From Nitrincola tibetensis (lineage in GTDB: Bacteria > Pseudomonadota > Gammaproteobacteria > Pseudomonadales > Balneatricaceae), in NCBI RefSeq assembly GCF_003284585.1, contig NZ_QKRX01000009.1, positions 1 to 64,000 of the forward strand: a stretch of 64,000 bases of DNA, read 5' to 3'. The notes below the pieces were generated by a model. That model had not been told where the DNA came from. It worked only from the letters and a program-made list of their open reading frames with translations, and ran no database searches. Both the position numbers and the translations under genes were made by a program. Below, piece by piece: positions 27,845-37,995 of this stretch. How positions within the stretch are numbered: position 1 is the stretch's first letter; each line of letters starts with the position of its first letter.

Positions 27845-29296
27845 ATGGACACCTCACTTAGTAGCTTAACGCTTTCAATCAATCCAGATGAGGGTAAGCT
27901 CTATCTGCAGTTGATCCATCAAATCAAATCCGCCGTGCAGTCTCAACGCTTGACCACTGGCAGCCGACTACCCTCTTCTCGAGCGTTAGCCTCGGCATTA
28001 GGCATCTCTCGTAGCACGGTGAGTCAAGCCTACGATCAATTGCTGGCTGAGGGGATTTTGGTGAGCGAGCCCAAAAAAGGCGTGTTCATTGCGCAAACGG
28101 CGAATTCACAACTGCACAGCCCAGAACGCCCGTGCCCAACGCCTAGCCCAGCCTTAAAAACAAAACGCTTTGACTCAGGTATCGACATTGAGGTTTTTCC
28201 TGTGAAGGAGTGGGCAAAAAGCATGCGCAGAAGCTGGCTTACCCCCGATCCATCGGTTCTAAAGGGTGAGTACTGGCAGGGTTTACCCAGACTAAAACAC
28301 GCGATTGCGGACTATCTTTATCAACTTCGAGGTCTCACTATCTGTGCGGACCAAGTTTTTTTAACCGCTGGTAGCCGTGACTCTTTGCACTTACTGCAGC
28401 AAACACTCAGGTACCTAGCCCCGAAAGCGACCTTTTGGCTGGAAAATCCAACCTATCCTCCGCTCATCAATGCTTTTCAAGGCTTAAAAGCCCCTGTGCG
28501 CTTCTTATCCATTGATGCCGATGGAACACGCCCTCCACCCAGATCCGAGCAAACCTCCGTGTGTGTATTGACACCCAATCGCCAATATCCACTGGGCACA
28601 TCGATGTCATCGCAAAGACGTGACGAGTGGTTTAAACAGATGGATCAAAACCCCTTGTGGATTATTGAGGACGACTACGACAATGAGTTTGTCTATCAAG
28701 GACACTCCGGTGTTCCCCTGATACAGATGGATAGGATGAATCGCATATTTTTTATGGGAAGCTTTTCTAAAGTGCTATTCAGAGGCTTGCGCTTAAGCTT
28801 TGTCATTGCTCCTCTACCCCATTGTCGCGTCATCAGCCAAGTGCAAACCTCTATCGCTGGCACGGTTTCGCTTTCAACTCAACCCGCCCTCGAGGACTTT
28901 ATGCTCAGCGGAGCGTTTGGTCGTCATTTGAATCGAATGCGGCGTCATTATCGACACAAACGCGATCTTCTAGTAACACTTGTAGAAAAACATTTAAGCG
29001 ACTGGTTTGAATGGACTAACCCATTGGGCGGAATGCATCTTACCCTTCATTTTAAGACGTGTTGGCTAGAAAAAAACTCACCAAAATTCTGGGATCAACA
29101 CATTGCGGATGAACTACTCAAGCAACAGATTATGCTCTCTTCTTTATCTTCACATTATGCACCCAATGCACAATGCATCCCCTCAAAAGTTTTACAAGGC
29201 TTTGTATTGGGCTTTACTGGCACGTCATTTGAAGACATGGCACTGATGATCAAACATCTAAAACAGTGTCTTTTGAACATTGATGAACAGCACTAA
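27845..29296 (+). CDS. MocR/PdxR-type transcriptional regulator (GntR HTH + aminotransferase-like domain)
   Basis: 483 aa. Residues about 10-80 are a GntR winged helix (SRALASALGISRSTVSQAYDQL). Residues about 110-475 are a class-I aminotransferase fold with the PLP-site stretches LTAGSRDSL, EDDYDNEF and GSFSKVLFRGLRL, where the Lys after SFS is the pyridoxal lysine. Such regulators sense PLP or an amino compound. It is divergent from the PNPOx-like gene, its probable target. The ribosome site is weak, and ATGGACAC occurs twice at the start, the earlier one being in a closed frame. Confidence 0.9.
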   Translation: MDTSLSSLTLSINPDEGKLYLQLIHQIKSAVQSQRLTTGSRLPSSRALASALGISRSTVSQAYDQLLAEGILVSEPKKGVFIAQTANSQLHSPERPCPTPSPALKTKRFDSGIDIEVFPVKEWAKSMRRSWLTPDPSVLKGEYWQGLPRLKHAIADYLYQLRGLTICADQVFLTAGSRDSLHLLQQTLRYLAPKATFWLENPTYPPLINAFQGLKAPVRFLSIDADGTRPPPRSEQTSVCVLTPNRQYPLGTSMSSQRRDEWFKQMDQNPLWIIEDDYDNEFVYQGHSGVPLIQMDRMNRIFFMGSFSKVLFRGLRLSFVIAPLPHCRVISQVQTSIAGTVSLSTQPALEDFMLSGAFGRHLNRMRRHYRHKRDLLVTLVEKHLSDWFEWTNPLGGMHLTLHFKTCWLEKNSPKFWDQHIADELLKQQIMLSSLSSHYAPNAQCIPSKVLQGFVLGFTGTSFEDMALMIKHLKQCLLNIDEQH

Positions 29297-29301
29297 AAAT
29301 T

Positions 29302-29326
29302 CCGCCACGGATAGAACCCGTGACGG
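29302..29326. terminator. Hairpin between mocR and etfA
   Basis: CCGCCACGG and CCGTGACGG pair with one mismatch over a seven-base loop. There is no T-run on either side, so it is a weak or Rho-aided terminator between converging transcripts. Confidence 0.4.
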
Positions 29327-29400
29327 ATAAACGACATCTTCATGGTTTACAGGGCCATAAGTCACTTAGATGCCGGGCAGATAATAGACTTGCAAACCAC

Positions 29401-30333
29401 TTAGCTAATGGCGTTTTCTAACTCGGGAACGGCCTCAAACAGATCCGCCACCAATCCATAATCGGCCACTTGGAATATTGGGGCTTCTTCATCTTTATTG
29501 ATCGCTACGATCACTTTTGAATCCTTCATCCCGGCTAAGTGCTGAATTGCACCCGAAATACCCACCGCAATGTACAGCTCCGGCGCGACCAGCTTACCCG
29601 TCTGCCCCACCTGCATATCGTTGGGAACATAACCCGCATCTACCGCTGCCCGCGAAGCACCCACAGCGGCACCCAATTTATCAGCCACCTTGTACAGCAT
29701 GTCGAAATTCTCGCCATTGCCCAAGCCACGCCCGCCCGACACAACAATGCTGGCTGCCGTCAGTTCTGGACGATCGGATTTTGCCAAGGCTTCATGGCTA
29801 AAGCTGACATCTGCGCTTTCAAACACTGAGTCTACGCGCTCAATCGTGGCACTGTTGCCCGTTGCGGCGACTGGATCAAAGGCGGTGCCACGAATGGTCA
29901 ACACTTGCACAGACTCATCAGACTCAACCTGAGCAATCGCATTACCCGCATAAATCGCACGCTTGAAACGATTAGGGGCCTCGATTGCCAGTACATCGGA
30001 CACTTGATTCACGCCGAGCAGGGCGGCAACGCGTGGCAGGACGTTTTTACCCGTAGTGGTTGCCGCGGCCAACACATGGCTGCAACCTTGTGCCTGCTCC
30101 AGGAGTAACTGGCTCACATTTTCCGCCAACTGATGGGCATACGCAGGCGCATCGGCCAGCAGTACTTTTTGCACCCCAACAACCTGAGCAGCCTGCTCAG
30201 CAACCTCACCACACTGATGGCCAGCCACCAGCAGCGTTACGTCTGCACCTATGGCCTTTGCGGCGGCAATTACGCTCAGAGTGACGGGCTTTAATGACTG
30301 ATTATCATGCTCTGCAAGGACTAAAATACTCAT
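29401..30333 (-). CDS. etfA: Electron transfer flavoprotein alpha subunit
   Basis: 310 aa. The C-terminal FAD domain has the family run [26 protein letters not shown] and the GQTGK...[12 protein letters not shown] stretch. With EtfB it takes electrons from acyl-CoA dehydrogenases and passes them to ETF:ubiquinone oxidoreductase. It is last in the mms operon and overlaps etfB by four bases. The acyl-CoA dehydrogenases encoded at 36797 and 51140 are natural donors. Confidence 0.95.
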   Translation of the reverse strand: MSILVLAEHDNQSLKPVTLSVIAAAKAIGADVTLLVAGHQCGEVAEQAAQVVGVQKVLLADAPAYAHQLAENVSQLLLEQAQGCSHVLAAATTTGKNVLPRVAALLGVNQVSDVLAIEAPNRFKRAIYAGNAIAQVESDESVQVLTIRGTAFDPVAATGNSATIERVDSVFESADVSFSHEALAKSDRPELTAASIVVSGGRGLGNGENFDMLYKVADKLGAAVGASRAAVDAGYVPNDMQVGQTGKLVAPELYIAVGISGAIQHLAGMKDSKVIVAINKDEEAPIFQVADYGLVADLFEAVPELENAIS

Positions 30334-31082
30334 GCGATCACCTTGGCTTCATTACGAAGTTTTTCAACTAATTCTGCGACAGACCCAACTTTAATGCCGG
30401 CACTGCGTTCCGCCGGTGGCTCAACGCCCAATAAGCGAATCTTGCTGCCGACCGTTACGCCTAAGTCTTCAGCGGTTTTAACCTCTAAAGGCTTTTTCTT
30501 GGCTTTCATAATATTCGGCAAGGATGCGTAGCGTGGCTCATTCAAACGCAAGTCAGTGGTTACGACAGCCGGCAGTGTGAGCTTCAGTGTTTGCAAACCA
30601 CCGTCGACTTCACGAGTCACCAGCAGATGCTCACCTTCAACCTTAACTTCGGAGGCAAAGGTGGCCTGTGGGCGGTTCAGCAAGGCCGCTAGCATTTGAC
30701 CGGTTTGGTTGTTGTCAGAATCGATGGCTTGCTTGCCCAATAGAATCAGACCTGGCTGTTCAGTTTCCGCGATCTTGGCAAGGATACGCGCCACCGATAG
30801 CGCATCGGGGCTGTCTTGGGCTTCAACCTGAATGGCACGATCCGCGCCCAGCGCCAAGGCCGTACGCAGCTGTTCCTGACAGGCTTTGCCACCGATAGAG
30901 ACAACGACCACTTCCGAAGCAACGCCCTGTTCTTTTAAGCGCACGGCTTCTTCCACCGCGATTTCACAGAAGGGGTTGAGGGCCATTTTGACATTGGCCA
31001 GATCCACATCTGAGCGATCGGCCTTTACACGGACTTTCACGTTATAGTCGATAACGCGTTTTACGGCGACGAGTAGTTTCAT
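30330..31082 (-). CDS. etfB: Electron transfer flavoprotein beta subunit
   Basis: 250 aa from ATG 31082, which has GGAG seven bases upstream and gives the typical start [14 protein letters not shown]. It binds AMP and carries the ETF-beta recognition region (EEAVRLKE, and [16 protein letters not shown]). It forms the heterodimer with EtfA encoded by the next gene. Confidence 0.95.
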   Translation of the reverse strand: MKLLVAVKRVIDYNVKVRVKADRSDVDLANVKMALNPFCEIAVEEAVRLKEQGVASEVVVVSIGGKACQEQLRTALALGADRAIQVEAQDSPDALSVARILAKIAETEQPGLILLGKQAIDSDNNQTGQMLAALLNRPQATFASEVKVEGEHLLVTREVDGGLQTLKLTLPAVVTTDLRLNEPRYASLPNIMKAKKKPLEVKTAEDLGVTVGSKIRLLGVEPPAERSAGIKVGSVAELVEKLRNEAKVIA

Positions 31083-31148
31083 CGTCAAACTCCAAGTACA
31101 AATAGTATTTATTTTCAATATATTAAAATAGACTTCTACAATTAAACT

Positions 31149-31910
31149 TTAAATCCTAAGCCCACCGTCCATCTCAATAATTCGACCCGTAAAGAAATCA
31201 TTTTCAACAATGTATTGTAAGGTATGCGCCATTTCGGATATTTCACCCAAACGACGCAAAGGCACCGCCGACAACATGCGTTCAATCGCTTCAGGCTTCA
31301 TTTGTGCGGTCATTTCTGTTGCAATTACACCCGGCGCAATGCCACCCACCCGGATACCATACCGCGCCAGTTCTTTTGCCCAACTGACCACCAACGTAGC
31401 AACGCCTGACTTAGTTGCAGAGTAGTTCGTTTGACCTGCATTACCCGCGCGTGATACAGATGACACATTCACAATCACACCACCCTCACCCTGCTCAGCC
31501 ATAATCGCAGCGGCCTCACGACCGCATAGAAAGGCTCCCGTCAGGTTGACACTCACTACTGAGTTCCATTGATTCAGTGACATTTTATCAACCAGCTTGC
31601 CATCCTTAATTTTGATCAACATACCATCACGCATCAGACCGGCATTGTTAACCAACCCATGTATCTGACCAAAATCAGCGCGAATGCTAGCAAAGGTCGA
31701 CTCAACCTGACCTTCGTCAGTAATGTCGCAGACATAGCCCTGAGACTTAACGCCCAAGGCGACTAATTCGTCTGCTGTTTGCCGCAATCCCTCTGCATCC
31801 AAGTCGATCAAGGCGACATTTGCACCTAACTTAGCAAGATGAGCAGCCATACCCGCACCTAAACCACGCGCTCCACCCGTTATCACAAAGGTTTTATTGT
31901 GTATCTGCAT
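31149..31910 (-). CDS. SDR oxidoreductase, probable 3-hydroxyacyl-CoA dehydrogenase
   Basis: 253 aa classical short-chain dehydrogenase: TGGARGLG at 11-18 (NAD site), NNAG at about 88, catalytic Ser in VNVSSVSRAG and Y-x3-K in YSATKSG, C-terminal GRIIEMDGG. In a valine/isoleucine operon the best guess is 2-methyl-3-hydroxybutyryl-CoA dehydrogenase (isoleucine route) or 3-hydroxybutyryl-CoA dehydrogenase. Substrate cannot be told from sequence alone. It lies 34 bases after the PrpE-like gene and 66 before etfB. Confidence 0.85.
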   Translation of the reverse strand: MQIHNKTFVITGGARGLGAGMAAHLAKLGANVALIDLDAEGLRQTADELVALGVKSQGYVCDITDEGQVESTFASIRADFGQIHGLVNNAGLMRDGMLIKIKDGKLVDKMSLNQWNSVVSVNLTGAFLCGREAAAIMAEQGEGGVIVNVSSVSRAGNAGQTNYSATKSGVATLVVSWAKELARYGIRVGGIAPGVIATEMTAQMKPEAIERMLSAVPLRRLGEISEMAHTLQYIVENDFFTGRIIEMDGGLRI

Positions 31911-31944
31911 TGCGTATATTCTCCAAGTCTGTTCAGCTCATTGT

Positions 31945-33861
31945 TTAGGCTGACTGACTGCTTTCAACTAATGAAATAAATCCTGCAGCGAGCAGGGCTT
32001 CTTCAACCTCAGGCAAGATACTGGCATCATCGATTGTTGAGGGCGTTGCATAACGCTCATTGGCAGCAATCTTACGAAGAACCGCCCTTAGGATTTTACC
32101 CGAACGGGTTTTAGGTAAGCGCGAAACCACGATGGCACGCTTGAAACACGCCAGCGCACCAACCTGATCACGAATCATTTTAACCACATCAGATTCTAAA
32201 TCCTGAGGCTCAATATCGGCTCCCGCCTTTAATACAACCAAAGCCACAGGCACCTGACCCTTAAGCTCATCATGAACACCTATAACTGCACATTCAGCCA
32301 CCTGTGCATGCGCCGCAACCACCTCTTCCATCTCACCTGTCGATAGACGATGCCCCGACACATTAATCACATCATCGGTGCGACCGGTAATGAAGACATA
32401 GCCTTCATCATCTTTAAATCCACCATCTCCGGTGTGGTAGTAACCCGGAAAGTCAGTCAGGTAAGAGGTTTTAAAACGCTCATTATTTTTCCAGATGCTC
32501 CATGCAAACCCAGGCGGAAGCGGAAGCTTAATGCAAATATGACCCGCTTCATTCGCAGGCAATTCATGGCCCTCTGCATCCAGCACTTGAATGTCATAAC
32601 CGGGGATGGGCTTATTGGTTGAGCCCAAACGTGGAAGCGATGGGTCTTCCCAGCCCATCATAGGTGCTGTCATCGGCCAGCCAGATTCGGTTTGCCACCA
32701 ATGATCTAAGATAGGCACAGACAACAATTCGCTTAACCATTGGTAGGTTGAGCTATCAAGCTTTTCACCTGCAACAAAGATCCATTTAAGACTGCTTAAG
32801 TCATAGGCTTTTGCCAGCTCACCTTGTGGATCTTCTTTACGGACAGCTCGATAGGCCGTCGGCGCGCAGAACATTGAGTTGACTTTATATTCGCTAATCA
32901 AGCGCCAAAAGGCACCGGCATCAGGCGTGCGTATTGGCTTCCCTTCATAAAATATTGAACTGCAGCCGCCCATTAATGGGCCGTAGACGATAAAAGAATG
33001 CCCGACCACCCAACCGATATCAGATGCACCCCACCAGACATCGCCAGCACGCATACCATAGACTTGATGAATGGCGTACTTTAACGCCACAGCGTATCCA
33101 CCCACATCTCGGACGATGCCTTTTGGCTGCCCAGTGGTGCCGGAAGTATAGAGAATATACGAGGGATCAGATCCTTTCATTGGAACCGCTTTTGCAGGAA
33201 CAGCACCCTCTTGGAAGGCATACCAATCGAGATCTCGATGCGCCTCCATTTGTGCAACCAGCATCGGTCGCTGACAGACAATCGTATGATTGGGCTTATG
33301 GGCCGCTAAGCTAATGGCTTTATCGACCAACGGCTTATAGGCAATTTGTTTATCAAATTCGATGCCGCAAGATGCCGTCAAGATGACTTTAGGTAAGGCA
33401 TCGTCAATGCGTATCGCCAACTCATTGGCAGCAAACCCACCAAATACCACTGAGTGAACGGCACCAATTCGCGCACATGCCAGCATGGCGACTGCCGCTT
33501 CTGGGATCATTGGCATGTAAATAACGACCGTATCGCCTTTCTCAACACCCAAGCCACTCAGTGCACCAGCAAAGCGTTCAACTCGCGCAAGCAAATTCTG
33601 GTAAGTAATCGCTTCTTTAGTCTGGGTCACTGGTGAGTCGTAATACAACGCAACTTGCTCTGCGCGTCCCTGTGCAATTTGCGCATCTAAAGCAAGATAA
33701 CTTAAATTAAGTTCACCATCGGAAAACCACTGGTAGGTTCCGTGCTCTGTTGCCGTCAAGGCCGTGCTGGGTGCTTTAAACCAGTCTAGCGCTTGGGCCT
33801 GCTCAGTCCAGTAGGCGGCTGGATCTTTCAAGCTCGCGGCATACACCTGCGAATAACTCAT
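31945..33861 (-). CDS. prpE: Propionyl-CoA synthetase-like acyl-CoA ligase
   Basis: 638 aa, of ACS/PrpE length. The AMP-binding motif is YTSGTTGQPKGIVRD (about residue 240), followed by WWQTESGWPM, GYYHTGDGG and the C-terminal acylation lysine in SGKILR. It activates a short carboxylic acid, probably propionate, to its CoA ester through an adenylate. Valine and isoleucine both end in propionyl-CoA, so it may recover propionate. The symbol is tentative because acetyl-CoA and other short-chain ligases are close relatives. Confidence 0.8.
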   Translation of the reverse strand: MSYSQVYAASLKDPAAYWTEQAQALDWFKAPSTALTATEHGTYQWFSDGELNLSYLALDAQIAQGRAEQVALYYDSPVTQTKEAITYQNLLARVERFAGALSGLGVEKGDTVVIYMPMIPEAAVAMLACARIGAVHSVVFGGFAANELAIRIDDALPKVILTASCGIEFDKQIAYKPLVDKAISLAAHKPNHTIVCQRPMLVAQMEAHRDLDWYAFQEGAVPAKAVPMKGSDPSYILYTSGTTGQPKGIVRDVGGYAVALKYAIHQVYGMRAGDVWWGASDIGWVVGHSFIVYGPLMGGCSSIFYEGKPIRTPDAGAFWRLISEYKVNSMFCAPTAYRAVRKEDPQGELAKAYDLSSLKWIFVAGEKLDSSTYQWLSELLSVPILDHWWQTESGWPMTAPMMGWEDPSLPRLGSTNKPIPGYDIQVLDAEGHELPANEAGHICIKLPLPPGFAWSIWKNNERFKTSYLTDFPGYYHTGDGGFKDDEGYVFITGRTDDVINVSGHRLSTGEMEEVVAAHAQVAECAVIGVHDELKGQVPVALVVLKAGADIEPQDLESDVVKMIRDQVGALACFKRAIVVSRLPKTRSGKILRAVLRKIAANERYATPSTIDDASILPEVEEALLAAGFISLVESSQSA

Positions 33862-33936
33862 ACATCACCTCTATTATTGTTTTTGTACACCGAGATGAGC
33901 CCAGTCAATCTAGACTGGGCAGGTACTGCATCCCTA

Positions 33937-34818
33937 TTAATATAAGCGAATTAGGCTCGAAAAGTCTAAGTGACCATTCCCTTGGCTCTTATGAAGATTA
34001 AACAGCGCTCTCGCTGCAGAGCCCATTGGCGTAGCGCATGCACTTTGCTGGCTGATGTCCATCGCCAACCCCAAGTCTTTAAACATGAGATCCACTTGGA
34101 AGCCACCTTGATAGTCACGTGATGCGGGTACGTTCTCCATCACACCTGGTACAGGGTTATAGACCTGTAACGCCCAGTTATTGCCAGAGCTTTGCTTCAT
34201 AATGTCGGAGAGAACGGCTGGGTCTAAGCCATTTTTGATGCCCATATTCAAGGCTTCGCAGGTGCCCGCCATCAGAATGGCCAACATCATATTATTGCAG
34301 GCTTTTGCCACCTGACCTGCACCATGATCACCGGCATGGAAGATGTTTTTGCCCATGGCCTCTAAAACTGGCTTAGCTGCTGCATACTGCTGCGCATCAC
34401 CACCGACGATAAACGTAAGCGTTCCGGCCTGCGCACCACCAACACCGCCCGATACTGGCGCATCAATAAAGTGTATGCCTTTTGCCGCCGCCACGGCCGC
34501 GACTTCGCGTGCGGTTTGCGCATCAATGGTGGAGCAATCGATCACCAAGGCGCCTTCAGCAAGGCAATCAAATAACGCCGTATCAGCTTCTATTAGCAAG
34601 GATTTTACGTGCTTTCCGGCAGGCAGCATCGTAATCACGACGCCAGCACCTTTAACGGCATCTACAGCGGAAGGCATCGACTGACACCCAGCCTCAACCG
34701 CTTTGGCCAATGCGTCTGCCGATAAGTCGAAGGCTTGTACATTGTGCCCCGCTTTTGCCAAATTGGCCGCCATTGGGCCACCCATATTACCTAATCCAAT
34801 AAATCCTATCGTTGCCAT
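33937..34818 (-). CDS. mmsB: 3-Hydroxyisobutyrate dehydrogenase
   Basis: 293 aa from ATG 34818, which follows an AAGGTG site; an in-frame GTG at 34827 is less likely. NAD site GFIGLGNMGGPMAANL (about 5-20), substrate site DAPVSGGVGGAQAGTL (about 118-133), catalytic lysine in GAGQVAKACNNM. It oxidises 3-hydroxyisobutyrate to methylmalonate semialdehyde in valine breakdown, giving the substrate of MmsA. Confidence 0.95.
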   Translation of the reverse strand: MATIGFIGLGNMGGPMAANLAKAGHNVQAFDLSADALAKAVEAGCQSMPSAVDAVKGAGVVITMLPAGKHVKSLLIEADTALFDCLAEGALVIDCSTIDAQTAREVAAVAAAKGIHFIDAPVSGGVGGAQAGTLTFIVGGDAQQYAAAKPVLEAMGKNIFHAGDHGAGQVAKACNNMMLAILMAGTCEALNMGIKNGLDPAVLSDIMKQSSGNNWALQVYNPVPGVMENVPASRDYQGGFQVDLMFKDLGLAMDISQQSACATPMGSAARALFNLHKSQGNGHLDFSSLIRLY

Positions 34819-34883
34819 GCTCTTCACCTTTTTGTTTTTATAAGATTGAGGATGTCTTTCGACATCGGCTGTTTCATGAGTCG

Positions 34884-35987
34884 TTACAAATCCTGTAGCG
34901 GATGCTCACCCGACCAAGGTGATTCAAATAACTCGTCGATAAAAGCCGGCTCAACGCTCTGTACTTGATCAAAGGTCCACTTCGGTTGATTGTCTTTATC
35001 GACCAGTAGCGCTCGAACCCCTTCGGGGAACTCACGATGTCGGCAGCATTGAACCGAGAGGTTTAACTCTTGCTGAAAGACTTCTTTTAGCGACAAGTGG
35101 CGGCACTTATCCAACTGTCGAGCAATCATATGAATCGATACTGGGCTACCATGGCCGATTGCTTTTTGCGCCCGCAACACCCATTTATCCTCTGTCTCAA
35201 TACTCAGCAGCTCGGCTCGCATATCAACAACAGACACATGATCTGTAACCTTGCGTATCAAGGCCTGGTGATCACGAATTGGTGCAGGCATGTCAGCAAA
35301 AGTGGATGCGGACTCCATCTCCAAGTCTTTAAGGATAGGCTGAATCACCTCCTCAGCAGGGCGTGCCCAATCCGCTGCCACCAAGCTCGCCATCAACGCG
35401 TCTCTTAGATCCTTACGAATCGCACGGTCGGCCAATCCTAAAAACAACGCATCCGCGGCATTAATGGGGTTACCCGTTAAACCCAAAAACAAACCGGTTC
35501 GCCCCGGCATGCGATTGAGAAACCAGCTGCCCCCCACATCAGGGTATAGGCCAATGGTCACTTCTGGCATCGCCAAATGAGAGGTTTCAGTCACAACTCG
35601 ATGACTGCAGCCACTGAGCAAGCCCATGCCGCCGCCCATCACAATGCCACTACCCCAACAAATAATCGGTTTAGGATAGGTATGAAGGGCATAATCTAAA
35701 CGGTACTCACGCGTAAAAAAGTCCTCTGGAAAGGTGCTATCCGGCTCGTTAGCAATGGCTTTATAGAGCTTGACGACATCACCACCTGCACAAAAGGCTT
35801 TTTCCCCTGCACTGTCTAGAAAAAGCGCGCAGATTTCTGGATCATCACGCCACTTTTCCAATTGGGGCAACAGCAAATCGATCATTTCAAGCGTTAGGGC
35901 ATTCAAACTCTTTTCAGCGTTTAAATGAATTTCACCAATTCGCTGCCCACTCTTTGTGGCGTGTTCAGAAAATACAACGCAACTCAT
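34884..35987 (-). CDS. 3-Hydroxyisobutyryl-CoA hydrolase
   Basis: 367 aa from ATG 35987, which has AGGAG six bases upstream; a longer frame starting at 36026 would overlap the previous gene. Crotonase fold: oxyanion-hole stretches SAGEKAFCAGGDV and GIVMGGGMGLLSG, then MPEVTIGLYPDVGGSWFLNR, typical of HIBCH with its Glu and Asp catalytic pair. It frees 3-hydroxyisobutyrate from CoA in the valine pathway, just before MmsB. Confidence 0.94.
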   Translation of the reverse strand: MSCVVFSEHATKSGQRIGEIHLNAEKSLNALTLEMIDLLLPQLEKWRDDPEICALFLDSAGEKAFCAGGDVVKLYKAIANEPDSTFPEDFFTREYRLDYALHTYPKPIICWGSGIVMGGGMGLLSGCSHRVVTETSHLAMPEVTIGLYPDVGGSWFLNRMPGRTGLFLGLTGNPINAADALFLGLADRAIRKDLRDALMASLVAADWARPAEEVIQPILKDLEMESASTFADMPAPIRDHQALIRKVTDHVSVVDMRAELLSIETEDKWVLRAQKAIGHGSPVSIHMIARQLDKCRHLSLKEVFQQELNLSVQCCRHREFPEGVRALLVDKDNQPKWTFDQVQSVEPAFIDELFESPWSGEHPLQDL

Positions 35988-36010
35988 AAACGACTCCTCG
36001 TTGTTAAACC

Positions 36011-36787
36011 TTAACGATTTTTCCATTCAGGTTTACGTTTTTGCAAAAATGCATTCACGCCCTCACGCTGATCTTCGGTCTGAAAAAGATCAACAAACAA
36101 CTCTCGCTCAAGGATATAGCCTTGGTGATAGTGCGCATTTCGGCTGTTTTGAATCAAGGCTTTACAGGCAGCTATTGATGAAGGGCTTTGCTGACACGCT
36201 TGTTCAGCTAGGGCCAATGCCTGCGTAAATGCCTGCCCTTTCGCAACCACCTCTTCAACCAAGCCGATCTCAAGCGCTTTAGCTGCATCCACCTGCTCTG
36301 CGCATAAAATCATACGCTTCGCCCAGCCTTCACCCACCAGTATCGTGAGGTTTTGTGTGCCACCCGCGCATGGCAGCAATCCCACTTTTGCTTCAGGCAG
36401 CCCCATTTTTGCTTGCTCTTCCGCGACTCTGAGATCACAGGCCAAAGCAACTTCTAGACCACCGCCCATGGCATAACCGTTAATCGCGGCAATCGAAACA
36501 CCCCTGAATTGGCTGAGTGTCTCAAAAGCCTGACCAAAAAGACGCGCCATGTCTCGTGCCCTTGACCGATCACCATCAGCAAAGAGCTTAAGGTCTGCTC
36601 CGGCTGAGAAAAACTTCTCACTGGCACTGGTTAACACCAAACTCCACACATCAGGATCGTCATTGAGCGAATGAACGATGTCAATTAAGGCTTGTAGACT
36701 CTCTGCTGTCCAAGTATTGGCAGGCAGATTATTCAAGGTCAAAATCGCGACATGACCTCGTTTTTCTAACAAAAGTGCATCAGACAT
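36011..36787 (-). CDS. Enoyl-CoA hydratase
   Basis: 258 aa crotonase: SAGADLKLF and INGYAMGGGLEVALACDLRVA give the oxyanion hole, and LPEAKVGLLP carries a catalytic Glu. In this operon it would hydrate methacrylyl-CoA (valine) and perhaps tiglyl-CoA (isoleucine). Nine bases separate it from the acyl-CoA dehydrogenase gene. Confidence 0.92.
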   Translation of the reverse strand: MSDALLLEKRGHVAILTLNNLPANTWTAESLQALIDIVHSLNDDPDVWSLVLTSASEKFFSAGADLKLFADGDRSRARDMARLFGQAFETLSQFRGVSIAAINGYAMGGGLEVALACDLRVAEEQAKMGLPEAKVGLLPCAGGTQNLTILVGEGWAKRMILCAEQVDAAKALEIGLVEEVVAKGQAFTQALALAEQACQQSPSSIAACKALIQNSRNAHYHQGYILERELFVDLFQTEDQREGVNAFLQKRKPEWKNR

Positions 36788-36796
36788 GGTTAACTC

Positions 36797-37951
36797 CTAA
36801 AGTTCAGTATCGGTATCGGCCAACACACGACGTCCGATAATGACACGCATTATTTCATTCGTACCCTCAAGAATCCGGTGCACGCGCGTATCCCGCACAA
36901 ACCGCTCCATCGGATACTCTTTGATATAGCCATAGCCACCAAATAACTGCAGAGCTTCATCACAAACTTTAAAGCCCACATCGGTTGCAAAGCGCTTCGC
37001 CATGGCGCAATAAGTGGTCGCATCCGGGTCCTGGCGATCAAGCTTACTGGCTGCCAGACGCACCATTTGACGCGCGGCCACCAGCTCCGTTGCCATATCC
37101 GCCAAGCGGAACTGAAGCCCTTGGAAATCCCCAATTTGGCGCCCAAACTGCTTACGCTCAAGCAAATAGTTGCGCGCTTGATTCAAGGCTTGCTGAGCAG
37201 TCCCAACCGAGCAGGATGCGATATTAATGCGACCGCCATCCAAGCCCTTCATGGCCAATATAAAACCATCGCCCTCTTCGCTTAAAAGATTAATGGCTGG
37301 AACACGAACATTGTCAAACGTAATCATCCGCGTCGGCTGACTGTTCCAACCCATTTTATCTTCGCAACGTCCGTAGTTAATGCCTTCACTCTGCGCATCC
37401 ACAACAAATGCCGAGACTCCACGAGCACCGGCACCCCCCGTACGCGCCATCACGACCAATACATCGGTACTGCCAGCGCCTGAAATAAAAACCTTGCTAC
37501 CATTGAGTATGTAAACGTCGCCATCACGGATAGCGGTTGTTTTCAGTGAAGCCGCATCAGATCCCGCATTGGGTTCCGTTAAGCAGTAAGACCCTAGCTT
37601 TTCAGCGCTCACCAAGGCTGGCGCATAAGCTTCAACCACTTCAGGCTTGGCAAAGCTTGTCACCATCCAAGTCACCATGTTGTGAATGGTCAGGTAGGCT
37701 GTGGTTGAAGTGCAGCCCATCGACAAGCGTTCAAAAATAATGCTCGCATCCAAACGACTCAGCCCCAAACCACCTACCGCTTCAGGCGAATAAAGTGAGG
37801 CAAAGCCCATTTCGCCTGCTTTACGAATCACATCCACTGGGAAAAAATGTGTTTGATCCCACTCAGCCGCATGGGGCTCTAATTCATTCCGAGCGAACGC
37901 CGTCGCCATATCAGCAAATGCTATTTGGTCTTCGTTTAATTCAAAATCCAT
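36797..37951 (-). CDS. Acyl-CoA dehydrogenase, probable isobutyryl-CoA dehydrogenase
   Basis: 384 aa from ATG 37951, which has GGAGG five bases upstream; an in-frame GTG at 37963 is rejected. Standard three-domain ACAD: N-terminal helices, FAD site YCLTEPNAGSDAASL (about 125-140) and VFISGAGSTDV, and C-terminal QLFGGYGYIKEYPMERFVRD with the GTNEIMR end. Its closest context match is ACAD8-type isobutyryl-CoA dehydrogenase of valine catabolism. It hands electrons to ETF encoded in the same operon. Confidence 0.92.
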   Translation of the reverse strand: MDFELNEDQIAFADMATAFARNELEPHAAEWDQTHFFPVDVIRKAGEMGFASLYSPEAVGGLGLSRLDASIIFERLSMGCTSTTAYLTIHNMVTWMVTSFAKPEVVEAYAPALVSAEKLGSYCLTEPNAGSDAASLKTTAIRDGDVYILNGSKVFISGAGSTDVLVVMARTGGAGARGVSAFVVDAQSEGINYGRCEDKMGWNSQPTRMITFDNVRVPAINLLSEEGDGFILAMKGLDGGRINIASCSVGTAQQALNQARNYLLERKQFGRQIGDFQGLQFRLADMATELVAARQMVRLAASKLDRQDPDATTYCAMAKRFATDVGFKVCDEALQLFGGYGYIKEYPMERFVRDTRVHRILEGTNEIMRVIIGRRVLADTDTEL

Positions 37952-37995
37952 TAAAACCTCCACAGGGCTGAGCGCCCAATCAGTTAGGGTGAAAC